A stretch of 64,000 nucleotides of DNA, taken from contig URBK01000008.1 of assembly GCA_900546065.1 (NCBI GenBank), positions 51,708-115,707 on the forward strand, read 5' to 3'. The position numbers and the translations under genes are program-made. Positions within the stretch are counted from its first letter, which is position 1. Each line of letters begins with the position of its first letter. The notes below the pieces were generated by a model. It made no database searches. It saw only the letters and a program-made list of their open reading frames with translations, and was not told the origin of the DNA. Source of the stretch: an uncultured Alistipes sp. (GTDB lineage Bacteria > Bacteroidota > Bacteroidia > Bacteroidales > Rikenellaceae). Of the stretch, positions 18,861 through 26,231 are shown one piece after another.

Positions 18861-19460
18861 TCAAGGTATCCACTCGACAACACCCTCTACCGGATGTTCG
18901 GCACGCCAACGCTCAAGCTCTCCGTATGAGCGTACGCCGCCCTCGATCACGGCACGGTAATACTCCACGCCCATGATATGCACATCATCGGGCGTGAGCC
19001 ACTTGAGGCGCAGTATCGCTCGCCGCATCTCGTCGTCCGCGATGCGCTTAACGCCGTCGGCCATACGCTCGAAATAGCCGTCATAGCGCGAGCCACGCTC
19101 GATGTGGATCATGTCTATCATCCACGTGCCGTCATCCGGCTCCGCCCACTCGGCATGCCACTCCACGCACCGCTCCTCGGTAGCCATCAGGTTGTGGCAC
19201 TCGATACGCCCTATGTTCGGGCATGCGGCTATGCGCGACATAGCGGCAAAGCTGCGATCGAGCGTCAAGGGGGCAGAATATATATGCAGGTCTATGTCGC
19301 GGTGCTTCATCATGAGGCCCATGCGCAGCGACCCGACGATCTCCACCTGAGCGCCCGCCTCGCGCCACGCCTCCACGATACCGCTGCGGCGCAGGATGTC
19401 GCGCGCACGCGCACACCGCCCGCGCGAGATCGTCTCCAGAATCCCGTCATTAATCTCCAT
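18861..19460 (-). CDS. Nucleotidyltransferase-like protein
   Basis: A 199-residue cytosolic protein when started at ATG 19460 (MEINDGILETISRG). The segment VEIVGSLRMGLMMKHRDIDLHIYS has the GS...G...DxDxxxY layout of the DNA polymerase beta-type nucleotidyltransferase fold, with the catalytic Asp pair as RDIDLHIY. The C-terminal half is rich in Trp, Glu and Arg and may be an all-helical substrate domain. The substrate is unknown; minimal nucleotidyltransferases act as antitoxins, as antibiotic adenylyltransferases or on nucleotides. It faces the nuo operon, and its own -7-like box lies 42 bp upstream. Confidence 0.6.
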   Translation of the reverse strand: MEINDGILETISRGRCARARDILRRSGIVEAWREAGAQVEIVGSLRMGLMMKHRDIDLHIYSAPLTLDRSFAAMSRIAACPNIGRIECHNLMATEERCVEWHAEWAEPDDGTWMIDMIHIERGSRYDGYFERMADGVKRIADDEMRRAILRLKWLTPDDVHIMGVEYYRAVIEGGVRSYGELERWRAEHPVEGVVEWIP

Positions 19461-19501
19461 AGGATTGAAATTTAATATCGGACATAGTCTGTTCCGGCAC
19501 G

Positions 19502-19509
19502 CAAATATA
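19502..19509 (-). promoter_or_regulatory. Putative -7 box of the nucleotidyltransferase-like gene
   Basis: CAAATATA reads TATATTTG on the minus strand, a full match to TAnnTTTG, 42 bp before the ATG at 19460. No clear -33 partner is seen. Confidence 0.45.
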
Positions 19510-19656
19510 CGAAATAAAGCCATGCGGCATGCCACATGGAGATAAACCGTATCCCACACGCATTGCCGCCATGCGTCGTGTGACGGCCGCGCGGCACGAA
19601 AAAGACAGAAAGATGATTGCTCGCATAATTTCACACCTTATTGATCAATATCCGTA

Positions 19657-19688
19657 TTTGTCATTACACGCAAATTTTCTTATTTTTG
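19657..19688 (+). promoter_or_regulatory. Bacteroidetes-type promoter of the S9 peptidase gene
   Basis: TTTG at 19657-19660 (-33) and TATTTTTG at 19681-19688 (-7) are separated by 20 bp, the ideal spacing. They lie 66 bp upstream of the ATG at 19755. Confidence 0.8.
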
Positions 19689-19754
19689 TATCGGATCGTT
19701 ACACATACGGTCATTTCACACAAAAAATATAACACCCAAAACCTCTACCTGACG

Positions 19755-21896
19755 ATGATCAACGCAAAAAAGACGATCCTCGCGCTGCTGGCCGCAGGCA
19801 CCGTACTCGGTGCCGCCGCTCAGGGTGAAGTCGAGGATTACCGCCGCGCATTCGCAGCATCCGGCAAATTCACCTATGACAAGGTTCTCGGCACCGTCGC
19901 CGATGTCAAATGGAACGATGCCGGCACGGCATTCATATACCGTACACGCACCGCCGAAGGCGAGAAATATGTCGCCGTAGACGTTGCCGCACGCAGCCGC
20001 AACGAATATGGCACCATCGCAAAGGCACGCGCCGCGGCCGGCATACCCGAACCCCAGCCGCAGCGTCCGCGCGGCCCGCAACGCCCCGCCAAGCACTGGA
20101 TGGTGACCGACCCCGAGAATGAGGGCGGCCCCGTAAAGAGTCCCGACGGCACGCAGGAGGCCTTCATCAAGAACTACAACATCTACGTGCGCAACATAGC
20201 CGACGGCACCGAACGACGTCTGACCGACGACGGCGGCCTCGGTTTCTATTATTCATGCTACATGTCGTGGTCCCCCGACGGCACGCGCATCGCCGCGAGC
20301 AAGCTGCGCCGCGCCGAGAAACACTACGTGAGCTTCGTCGAGTCGTCGCCCTCGGACCAGCTGCAGCCCAAGCTCCACACCATGGAGTACTGCAAGCCCG
20401 GCGATGACGTTGACTACCGCGAGCCGCGCATCGTCGATGTGGCCACGGGTACGCTCCACGCCCCCTCGACCGAGCTCTTCAGCCACCAATACAACCTCGG
20501 ACACCCCTATTGGCTCGGCGACAGCGACAAGATATATTTCGAATACAACCAGCGCGGACACAAGGTCTACCGTCTGCTGGAGTATTCGGCCGCTACGGAC
20601 ACCGTACGTCCCGTCGTGGAGGAGACGAGCGACAAGTTCGTCAACTACAGCCGTCTGTGGCGTCGGTACATACGCGACGGCAAGGAGCTGCTGTGGACAA
20701 GCGAGCGCGACAACCACAACCACATCTATCTCTACGATGTGGCTACGGGCACGGTGAAGCGTCAGATCACCCGCGGCGAGTGGTACGTGCGCAGCATCGT
20801 GGACGTTGACGAGGAGCAGGGCGTCATCTACTTCACCGCCAGCGGCATGAACCCCAAGGAGGACCCCTATCTGGTGCACTACTACCGCGTGGGCATCGAC
20901 GAGGGTGATCCCGTATGTCTAACGCCCGAGGAGGGTGAGCACACGGCCGTCTTCTCACCCGACCACTCGCTCCTTGTGGACACCTACTCGAAGGCCGACA
21001 CGGCCCCCGTCACGGAGCTGCGCGACGGCCGCACGGGCAAGCTGGTGATGAAGCTCGAGAAGGCCGACATCTCGGCTCTCGAGGCCGAGGGGTGGCAGGC
21101 CCCCGAGATCTTCGCCGCCCCGGGACGCGACGGCAAGACCCTTATGTGGGGCATTATCCAGCGCCCGACCAACTTCGACCCCAAGAAGAAATATCCAGTC
21201 ATAGAGTACATCTACGCAGGCCCGGGCAGCGCATACGTGCCCAAGAGTTTCATACCCTACAACTGGACCACCACCTCGCTTGCCGAGCTGGGCTTCATCG
21301 TCGTACAGCTCGACGCCATGGGCACGTCGTTCCGCTCGAAGGAGTTTGAGGAGGTATGCTACAAGAACCTCAAGGATGCCGGCCTGCCCGACCGCATAGC
21401 GTGGATCAAGGCCGCAGCCAAGAAGTACCCATACATGGATATCGACCGCGTCGGCATCTACGGATGCTCGGCCGGAGGTCAGGAGAGCACTGCCGCCGTA
21501 CTGCAATATCCCGAATTCTACAAGGCCGCATACAGCGCCTGCGGCTGCCATGACAACCGCATGGACAAGATCTGGTGGAACGAGCAGTGGATGGGTTACC
21601 CTGTCGACGAGTCGTACGCCGAGAGCAGCAATGTTGAGATGGCACACCAGCTGCAACGCCCGCTTATGCTCGTCGTGGGCGAGATGGACGACAATGTCGA
21701 CCCCGCAAGCACCATGCAGCTCGTGAACGCCCTGATCAAGGCGGGCAAGGATTTCGAGCTCGTCGTCCTGCCGGGCGAGCGCCACACCATGGGCGGCACC
21801 TTCGGCGACCACAAACGCTACGACTTCTTCGTGCGTACGCTCATGCACAAGTTCGCACCCGACTGGAGCGAGTTCTCGGAACCCGAGACTAAATAA
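19755..21896 (+). CDS. Secreted S9 (dipeptidyl-peptidase IV type) serine peptidase
   Basis: Periplasmic or surface prolyl-oligopeptidase-family enzyme of 713 residues that probably removes dipeptides from peptide N-termini. The start at 19755 gives a signal peptide (MINAKKTILALLAAGTVLGAAAQ). Residues 40-450 resemble the DPP IV beta-propeller domain (FIKNYNIYVRNIADGTERRLTDDG, SWSPDGTRIAASKLRR). The C-terminal alpha/beta-hydrolase domain has the nucleophile in GIYGCSAGGQES, an Asp in MLVVGEMDDNVDP and the His in LPGERHTMGG. The nucleophile elbow is GCSAGG rather than the usual GWSYGG. It is monocistronic, with a strong promoter and terminator. Confidence 0.9.
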   Translation: MINAKKTILALLAAGTVLGAAAQGEVEDYRRAFAASGKFTYDKVLGTVADVKWNDAGTAFIYRTRTAEGEKYVAVDVAARSRNEYGTIAKARAAAGIPEPQPQRPRGPQRPAKHWMVTDPENEGGPVKSPDGTQEAFIKNYNIYVRNIADGTERRLTDDGGLGFYYSCYMSWSPDGTRIAASKLRRAEKHYVSFVESSPSDQLQPKLHTMEYCKPGDDVDYREPRIVDVATGTLHAPSTELFSHQYNLGHPYWLGDSDKIYFEYNQRGHKVYRLLEYSAATDTVRPVVEETSDKFVNYSRLWRRYIRDGKELLWTSERDNHNHIYLYDVATGTVKRQITRGEWYVRSIVDVDEEQGVIYFTASGMNPKEDPYLVHYYRVGIDEGDPVCLTPEEGEHTAVFSPDHSLLVDTYSKADTAPVTELRDGRTGKLVMKLEKADISALEAEGWQAPEIFAAPGRDGKTLMWGIIQRPTNFDPKKKYPVIEYIYAGPGSAYVPKSFIPYNWTTTSLAELGFIVVQLDAMGTSFRSKEFEEVCYKNLKDAGLPDRIAWIKAAAKKYPYMDIDRVGIYGCSAGGQESTAAVLQYPEFYKAAYSACGCHDNRMDKIWWNEQWMGYPVDESYAESSNVEMAHQLQRPLMLVVGEMDDNVDPASTMQLVNALIKAGKDFELVVLPGERHTMGGTFGDHKRYDFFVRTLMHKFAPDWSEFSEPETK

Positions 21897-21922
21897 CAGC
21901 GGATTTCATATCCAGAAACAAG

Positions 21923-21956
21923 ACGTCCTGCAACCCGAAAGTTGCAGGACGTTTTT
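21923..21956 (+). terminator. Rho-independent terminator of the S9 peptidase gene
   Basis: The 12-bp perfect stem acgtcctgcaac and gttgcaggacgt with loop ccgaaa is followed by tttta. Confidence 0.9.
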
Positions 21957-21999
21957 ATACATATCTTCTCAATCCGCAGAGATCATCAATACCGACACT

Positions 22000-22611
22000 C
22001 TAACGAATGATCCCCTCGGCGCGCAGCATACCCTCATACACCGCGGCCTTGCGCTCCACAGACAATGGATATGCCCGAGACGATGATGGCATGCGATAAA
22101 AACGCATCGCGCGACCCTCAAACCCGAACTCTACCGCCGCACCCACGGCCGGAGCATCGCACCCGACGGCCGCAGCAAAGATCTCGGCGGCCTTCTCGCC
22201 CGTCGCGGCCACAGCGCGGCATGCAGGCACTGTACGCAACAACGCCCCGATATCGGTCGGGGTCACCACCTCCAGAAACTTGTCGGAAGCGTTTCCCGCC
22301 AGACGCCGCACCTCGCACGCCGTGTCGTAGAGACCTATACCGCGCTCCGTGCAGAAGGCTTCAACCGCCGCGCGGTCAAAACGCCGTTCGCCCGCCACGA
22401 CGAAGCGGTCACGGTCGCCATGGAATATAAGCCCCATGATACGCCACATGTCGTTATTGAAGTTGGGATAGAAGAACTCCATCGACCACCGGCGCCGCTC
22501 GGGCGGGAAGCTGCCCAGCATAAGCAGGCGGCACTCCTCGGGCAGGAAGGGTTTCAGAGGATGCCGCTCGACGGGACGCTGCGACGCATCAATCATCGTG
22601 TTTGAACTCAT
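22000..22611 (-). CDS. Uracil-DNA glycosylase superfamily protein
   Basis: Putative base-excision repair glycosylase of 203 residues. The active-site motif I region reads LLMLGSFPPERRRWSMEFFYPNFNNDMWRIMG, matching the GSxP...FYxNxxNxFW pattern of Mug-like or family 6 type enzymes. The second motif region near the C-terminus is RMPSSSRAYPLSVERK, in place of the usual PSxSxAN. The preferred lesion (uracil, hypoxanthine or mismatch) cannot be told from the sequence. Its start overlaps the end of the upstream hypothetical gene by 23 bp, so both are in one operon. Confidence 0.8.
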   Translation of the reverse strand: MSSNTMIDASQRPVERHPLKPFLPEECRLLMLGSFPPERRRWSMEFFYPNFNNDMWRIMGLIFHGDRDRFVVAGERRFDRAAVEAFCTERGIGLYDTACEVRRLAGNASDKFLEVVTPTDIGALLRTVPACRAVAATGEKAAEIFAAAVGCDAPAVGAAVEFGFEGRAMRFYRMPSSSRAYPLSVERKAAVYEGMLRAEGIIR

Positions 22612-22975
22612 AATGCGCCATTTGACCGTCTATCCACACCGAAGCGCCGTCCGCAACGAGGTTCAAGGTGCAATATCCCTTTCCCGAGACTATGCCCCCG
22701 GACTGCTGCCCGGCATTGTCCACGCCTACGGCCGGGCCCGAAACCGTTACGCTGTCCCTGCCACGGCGCATGCATACGCCCGCGCGTACGCCCTGACGCA
22801 GGATAACGCTCTGGAAGGCATCCGCCTGTACCTTTATCCACAAATTGCTCAGATCACCGGCCCGACACTCCACCACCTTCAATTCGTGCGGGAAATAGCC
22901 ATCACGGCACACTGTCATCGTCACCGAGTCGGGCGCGGCCGCCGTGGCGGCCGCACGTTCTACCATTTCATCCAT
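22589..22975 (-). CDS. Hypothetical protein
   Basis: A 128-residue product with no family I recognise. The N-terminal part (MDEMVERAAATAAAPDSV) is Ala-rich and not clearly a signal peptide. The rest looks like beta-strands (ELKVVECRAGDLSNLWIKV, GYCTLNLVADGASVWIDGQ). It begins 7 bp after the GNAT gene ends and overlaps the glycosylase gene by 23 bp. This tight packing is the main reason to believe it is real. Confidence 0.5.
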   Translation of the reverse strand: MDEMVERAAATAAAPDSVTMTVCRDGYFPHELKVVECRAGDLSNLWIKVQADAFQSVILRQGVRAGVCMRRGRDSVTVSGPAVGVDNAGQQSGGIVSGKGYCTLNLVADGASVWIDGQMAHYEFKHDD

Positions 22976-22982
22976 ATTCGGG

Positions 22983-23426
22983 TTATTTTTCTTTTATATC
23001 CAACTTGTAGAGATTCGTCTGCTTGAGACTGAAGCCGACGGCACGATAGAGTGCATTCGCCGCCTCGCGCGACGGCCGCGACGTGAGCATCACCGTAACG
23101 GGAGCACACTCGCGCGCAAAGGCCAGAGCCCTCTCGACCAACATGCGGCCCAGACCGCGTCCGCGGTACGCCGTATCGACCACGACATCCTCGATCCACG
23201 CCTTGCGGCCCGTAGGGGTCGTGTAGAGTCCCATGGCGAGCATGCCCGCAACGCGGCCGTCAACACGAAGCAACCACAGACGGCTCGCTCCGTCGGCCGA
23301 AATCGCAGCCAGCCGCTCCGCCGTAAAGCGTTCGGGCGACGGCGTAAGCTGTTCCAACAGACGGTTTATATCATCCACCGCAGCTCGGTCGTGAGCGTGC
23401 GGTTCAATTATCTCTATATTCTCCAT
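22983..23426 (-). CDS. GNAT-family N-acetyltransferase
   Basis: Acetyl-CoA-dependent acetyltransferase of 147 residues from ATG 23426 (MENIEIIEPHAHDRAAVDDINRLL). Motif A, the acetyl-CoA pyrophosphate loop, is WIEDVVVDTAYRGRGLGRMLVERAL. The C-terminal LTSRPSREAANALYRAVGF is the usual motif B ending. The substrate is unknown. It sits between the YitT gene (84 bp upstream) and the hypothetical gene (7 bp downstream) on the same strand. Confidence 0.85.
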   Translation of the reverse strand: MENIEIIEPHAHDRAAVDDINRLLEQLTPSPERFTAERLAAISADGASRLWLLRVDGRVAGMLAMGLYTTPTGRKAWIEDVVVDTAYRGRGLGRMLVERALAFARECAPVTVMLTSRPSREAANALYRAVGFSLKQTNLYKLDIKEK

Positions 23427-23510
23427 AACAGATCTTTCACTCGATACGCCACGCCGCAACGTGACGTGACGTTATTCATTCACATGTTTCGACTCTCACA
23501 CCACGCGCCG

Positions 23511-24410
23511 TCACAATTTTATGGGTTGGAAACCGCGGCCGTAGACCCCCATGACCGACCCTACGGTCATGAAAGCGTCGGGATCGATCTGACGCACGAA
23601 GTTCATCACCGTGAGCGTCTCGCGCCGCGCGCATATCACCATCACCATCTTCGAGCGGTGGTGGGTATATCCCCCCTCCGACTCGATAAGCGTCACGCCG
23701 CGTCCAAGATCTCGGTTCAGGCGCAGCGTAATCTCCTCATAGTGCGGCGTTATGATGAATATCTGGTTCGACTGCTTGTTTCCGGCAAGGATCATGTCCA
23801 CCGTATAGCCGAACACCAGCGTCATGATATAGCCGTAGATGGCCGCGTCGATCGAGAATCCCACCAGCAGCGACGAAGCTATGATCATGAAGTCGAGGGC
23901 GAAGATTATGCGCCCGTAACTGATCGAACGGTATTTGTTGATGATCATGGCCACAATGTCGGTGCCTCCGGCCGAGCCCCCCTGCATGATGGCCATCGCC
24001 ACGCCGAAGCCCGTGATCACACCGCCCAGCACCATCGACAGGAAACGGTCCAGATGGAGGAAATCCTCGGGCGGGAGCATCGACTGCCACATGTTCATCG
24101 ACATTGACAGCATCACGATACAGTAGATTGTCTTCAGACCGAAGTTCCACCCAAGGACAAACCCCGCCACCACAAGCAGCACGGCATTTATGGCCAGCAC
24201 AATCGTACCGATCTGTATCTCCCAGCCGTAGGCGTTGTGCAGGGCCGTGCTGATGACTATGGCCAGACCCGAGGCGGCGCCGCCCGTACTCTTTGCCGGC
24301 AGCACGCATCCTATCCAACCGAACGAATAGATGAACATACCCAAGGTCATGATGGTGTACTCCTTGAGTGTTACGAGGGCCTTGCGGAAGGTCAGTTTTT
24401 GGGTTAACAT
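23511..24410 (-). CDS. YitT/DUF161 family membrane protein with C-terminal DUF2179 domain
   Basis: Integral membrane protein of unknown role, 299 residues. It has five or six hydrophobic segments from residue 20 to about 205. The family hallmark of a repeated Gly-rich pattern is visible (AKSTGGAASGLAIVISTAL, MQGGSAGGTDIVAMIINKY). The cytosolic C-terminal domain (from about 215) has IFIITPHYEEITLRLNRDLGRGVTLIESEGGYT, typical of DUF2179. It is first in a minus-strand group with GNAT, the hypothetical gene and the glycosylase. No clear promoter was found upstream. Confidence 0.88.
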   Translation of the reverse strand: MLTQKLTFRKALVTLKEYTIMTLGMFIYSFGWIGCVLPAKSTGGAASGLAIVISTALHNAYGWEIQIGTIVLAINAVLLVVAGFVLGWNFGLKTIYCIVMLSMSMNMWQSMLPPEDFLHLDRFLSMVLGGVITGFGVAMAIMQGGSAGGTDIVAMIINKYRSISYGRIIFALDFMIIASSLLVGFSIDAAIYGYIMTLVFGYTVDMILAGNKQSNQIFIITPHYEEITLRLNRDLGRGVTLIESEGGYTHHRSKMVMVICARRETLTVMNFVRQIDPDAFMTVGSVMGVYGRGFQPIKL

Positions 24411-24612
24411 AGTGTTTTACAGTTGTAATACGCAATGCGGCCGTTCTCCCGGCGGCATCGGGGCACGACAGCGCGCACCAATACCCGAACGACCGGACAC
24501 GACCTTACGAATTGTGAATTTAATACAAAATAGCGATATTATACACCCTGCAGCCACAATTTTTTCGCTACCTTTACACTATAAATATCATTCCGCCCCA
24601 CCGACACGCCGC

Positions 24613-25671
24613 ATGTCAACATTTCGACATACAATACAGACCCTCATAACGGTATTCGCAACCATCACGTGCTCATCCGGCGCCGCGGCCGCGACACCGT
24701 ATCCGGAGCTGGATTCCGTAATATGCACTCTGATGCGGCGATATGAGCTTCCGGCCGCAAGCATAGCCCTCATGCGCGACGACCGCATAATCTACACCGC
24801 CGCATACGGCGTTACCGACACCCTGCGACATACGCCGACGACCATACGCACCCGTTTCCGCATAGCCAGCCTCTCAAAGCCCGTAACCATGGCCGGCATA
24901 CTGCTGCTCACGGCACAGGGGCGGCTGTCGCTCGATGACCGCGTCTTCGGCGAGGGCGCCATCCTCGGCACCGACTACGGACCCGTACCCAGAGGCTCGG
25001 GCAAAGACCTCATAACGGTACGCAACCTGCTCGAACACAAAAGTGGGTGGGAGAATATCCCCGACGACCCGATGTTCTCCAACGCCGGCGCCACACAACG
25101 GCAGATTATTGCCCGTATGCTGGCGGCACGCCCTCTATCCGCACCTGCAGGCGAAAAATACAGCTACTCTAATTTCGGATACCTTGTCTTGGGACGCATA
25201 ATCGAGAAGGTGAGCGGCGTGCCATACGGGAAATTCATACGCCGCCACGTGCTGCGCCCCTGCGGCATACGCCGCATGCGTATCGGCGAGGCCCATGGAG
25301 ACAAACCCCGACACGACGAGCCGCAATACTGCCTGCTGCCCGAAGAGACCGGCCAATCATACTACCTCGACATACGGCGGATGGATTCCCACGGCGGGTG
25401 GATAGCCTCGGCCGCCGACGTGGCCCGGTTCATGGCGCGTATCGACCGCAATCCGGCCGTCGGGGATATAATACCCGACTCGCTCGCGTCTCAGTTCTAT
25501 TTCGGGTTCGAGCGTTGGATACATACCGGCTCCCTGCCCGGCACGGCAGCCGTAATGATACGCATCGACGACAGGTATTCATTCGTGCTGCTCTCAAACA
25601 AACGCTCCTGCGACGATCGATTCTGGGACGATATGTCACAAATGCCCATCCATGCCATAACCGGCCGCTGA
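24613..25671 (+). CDS. Exported serine hydrolase of the beta-lactamase / D-Ala-D-Ala carboxypeptidase fold
   Basis: A 352-residue product from ATG 24613 with a signal peptide (residues 1-27, ending SGAAAA). The class C/AmpC-like triad of motifs is present: S-x-x-K as SLSKPVT, Y-x-N as YSYSNFGYL, and H-T-G as WIHTGSLPG in place of KTG. Such proteins are often esterases or peptidases rather than resistance enzymes, so I do not call it a beta-lactamase. A TACCTTTA box lies at 24569-24576, 36 bp upstream. The gene is separated from susC by about 560 bp. Confidence 0.85.
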   Translation: MSTFRHTIQTLITVFATITCSSGAAAATPYPELDSVICTLMRRYELPAASIALMRDDRIIYTAAYGVTDTLRHTPTTIRTRFRIASLSKPVTMAGILLLTAQGRLSLDDRVFGEGAILGTDYGPVPRGSGKDLITVRNLLEHKSGWENIPDDPMFSNAGATQRQIIARMLAARPLSAPAGEKYSYSNFGYLVLGRIIEKVSGVPYGKFIRRHVLRPCGIRRMRIGEAHGDKPRHDEPQYCLLPEETGQSYYLDIRRMDSHGGWIASAADVARFMARIDRNPAVGDIIPDSLASQFYFGFERWIHTGSLPGTAAVMIRIDDRYSFVLLSNKRSCDDRFWDDMSQMPIHAITGR

Positions 25672-25924
25672 ATCCCTACACTCGTAACCGACCTCCCCCG
25701 TTGGACAGATACACCATGATTATACATGGCGGCATGCATCGTGTCCATAACATTTATAAAAAACAAATATTCCCCTCCCTTACAATTATTATATCCGACA
25801 AGAAATAGAGAACAAAAAATGCCATGGCCAATCTGGCCTCCGTATCGACTAAATATTGACTGTATATTTTCAGATATCCCGCAATAGGTTTATGCCGGCG
25901 GCATAACTTTCCAAAACAGCCACT

Positions 25925-25956
25925 GTAACAAACCGATATCGGACTGATATCCGTTA
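25925..25956. promoter_or_regulatory. Candidate operator (palindrome) upstream of the susC promoter
   Basis: The perfect 10-bp palindrome ccgatatcgg (25933-25942) lies within the outer inverted pair gtaac (25925-25929) and gttac (25952-25956), with a further gatatcc copy. The position fits an activator site. Function is inferred only. Confidence 0.3.
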
Positions 25957-26027
25957 CGGCAGTCTCCGCGTACATTTTCCCACCGACACAATTATGCCGA
26001 AAAAACACGGTACGAATACAGATACTT

Positions 26028-26059
26028 ATTGTTAATAAACGAAAATATAATTATATTCG
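26028..26059 (+). promoter_or_regulatory. Bacteroidetes-type promoter of susCD
   Basis: ATTG at 26028-26031 (-33) and TATATTCG at 26052-26059 (-7) are spaced 20 bp. The leader to the natural ATG at 26232 would be about 165 nt and A-rich. Confidence 0.65.
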
Positions 26060-26231
26060 CGGTACCAACACAACAAACCCAAAACTACAAATATTAGCCT
26101 TTTTTAATCATTGTACCGCCTATGATTTAATTATCCCTGTGCCGTATTACCGGATGCGGAGGCTACATGTGTGTCGAGTCGCCCCGCACTTCTCCAAACA
26201 AACTACCTACCTAACCTTAAAACCCAACTTT

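Larger units (their letters stand above)
25672..26231. other. Intergenic region upstream of susC
   Basis: A 560-bp AT-rich gap with no coding character. It holds the susC promoter at 26028-26059 and, about 70-100 bp upstream of that, a palindromic element at 25925-25956. No ECF sigma/anti-sigma pair, SusR or hybrid two-component gene is adjacent, so the regulator of this SusCD pair is not encoded in the window. Confidence 0.6.

Noticed and set aside
24613..25671. True beta-lactamase (antibiotic resistance) call
   Set aside because: The SxxK, YxN and HTG motifs define the fold only. Most such exported proteins in Bacteroidales are not resistance enzymes.
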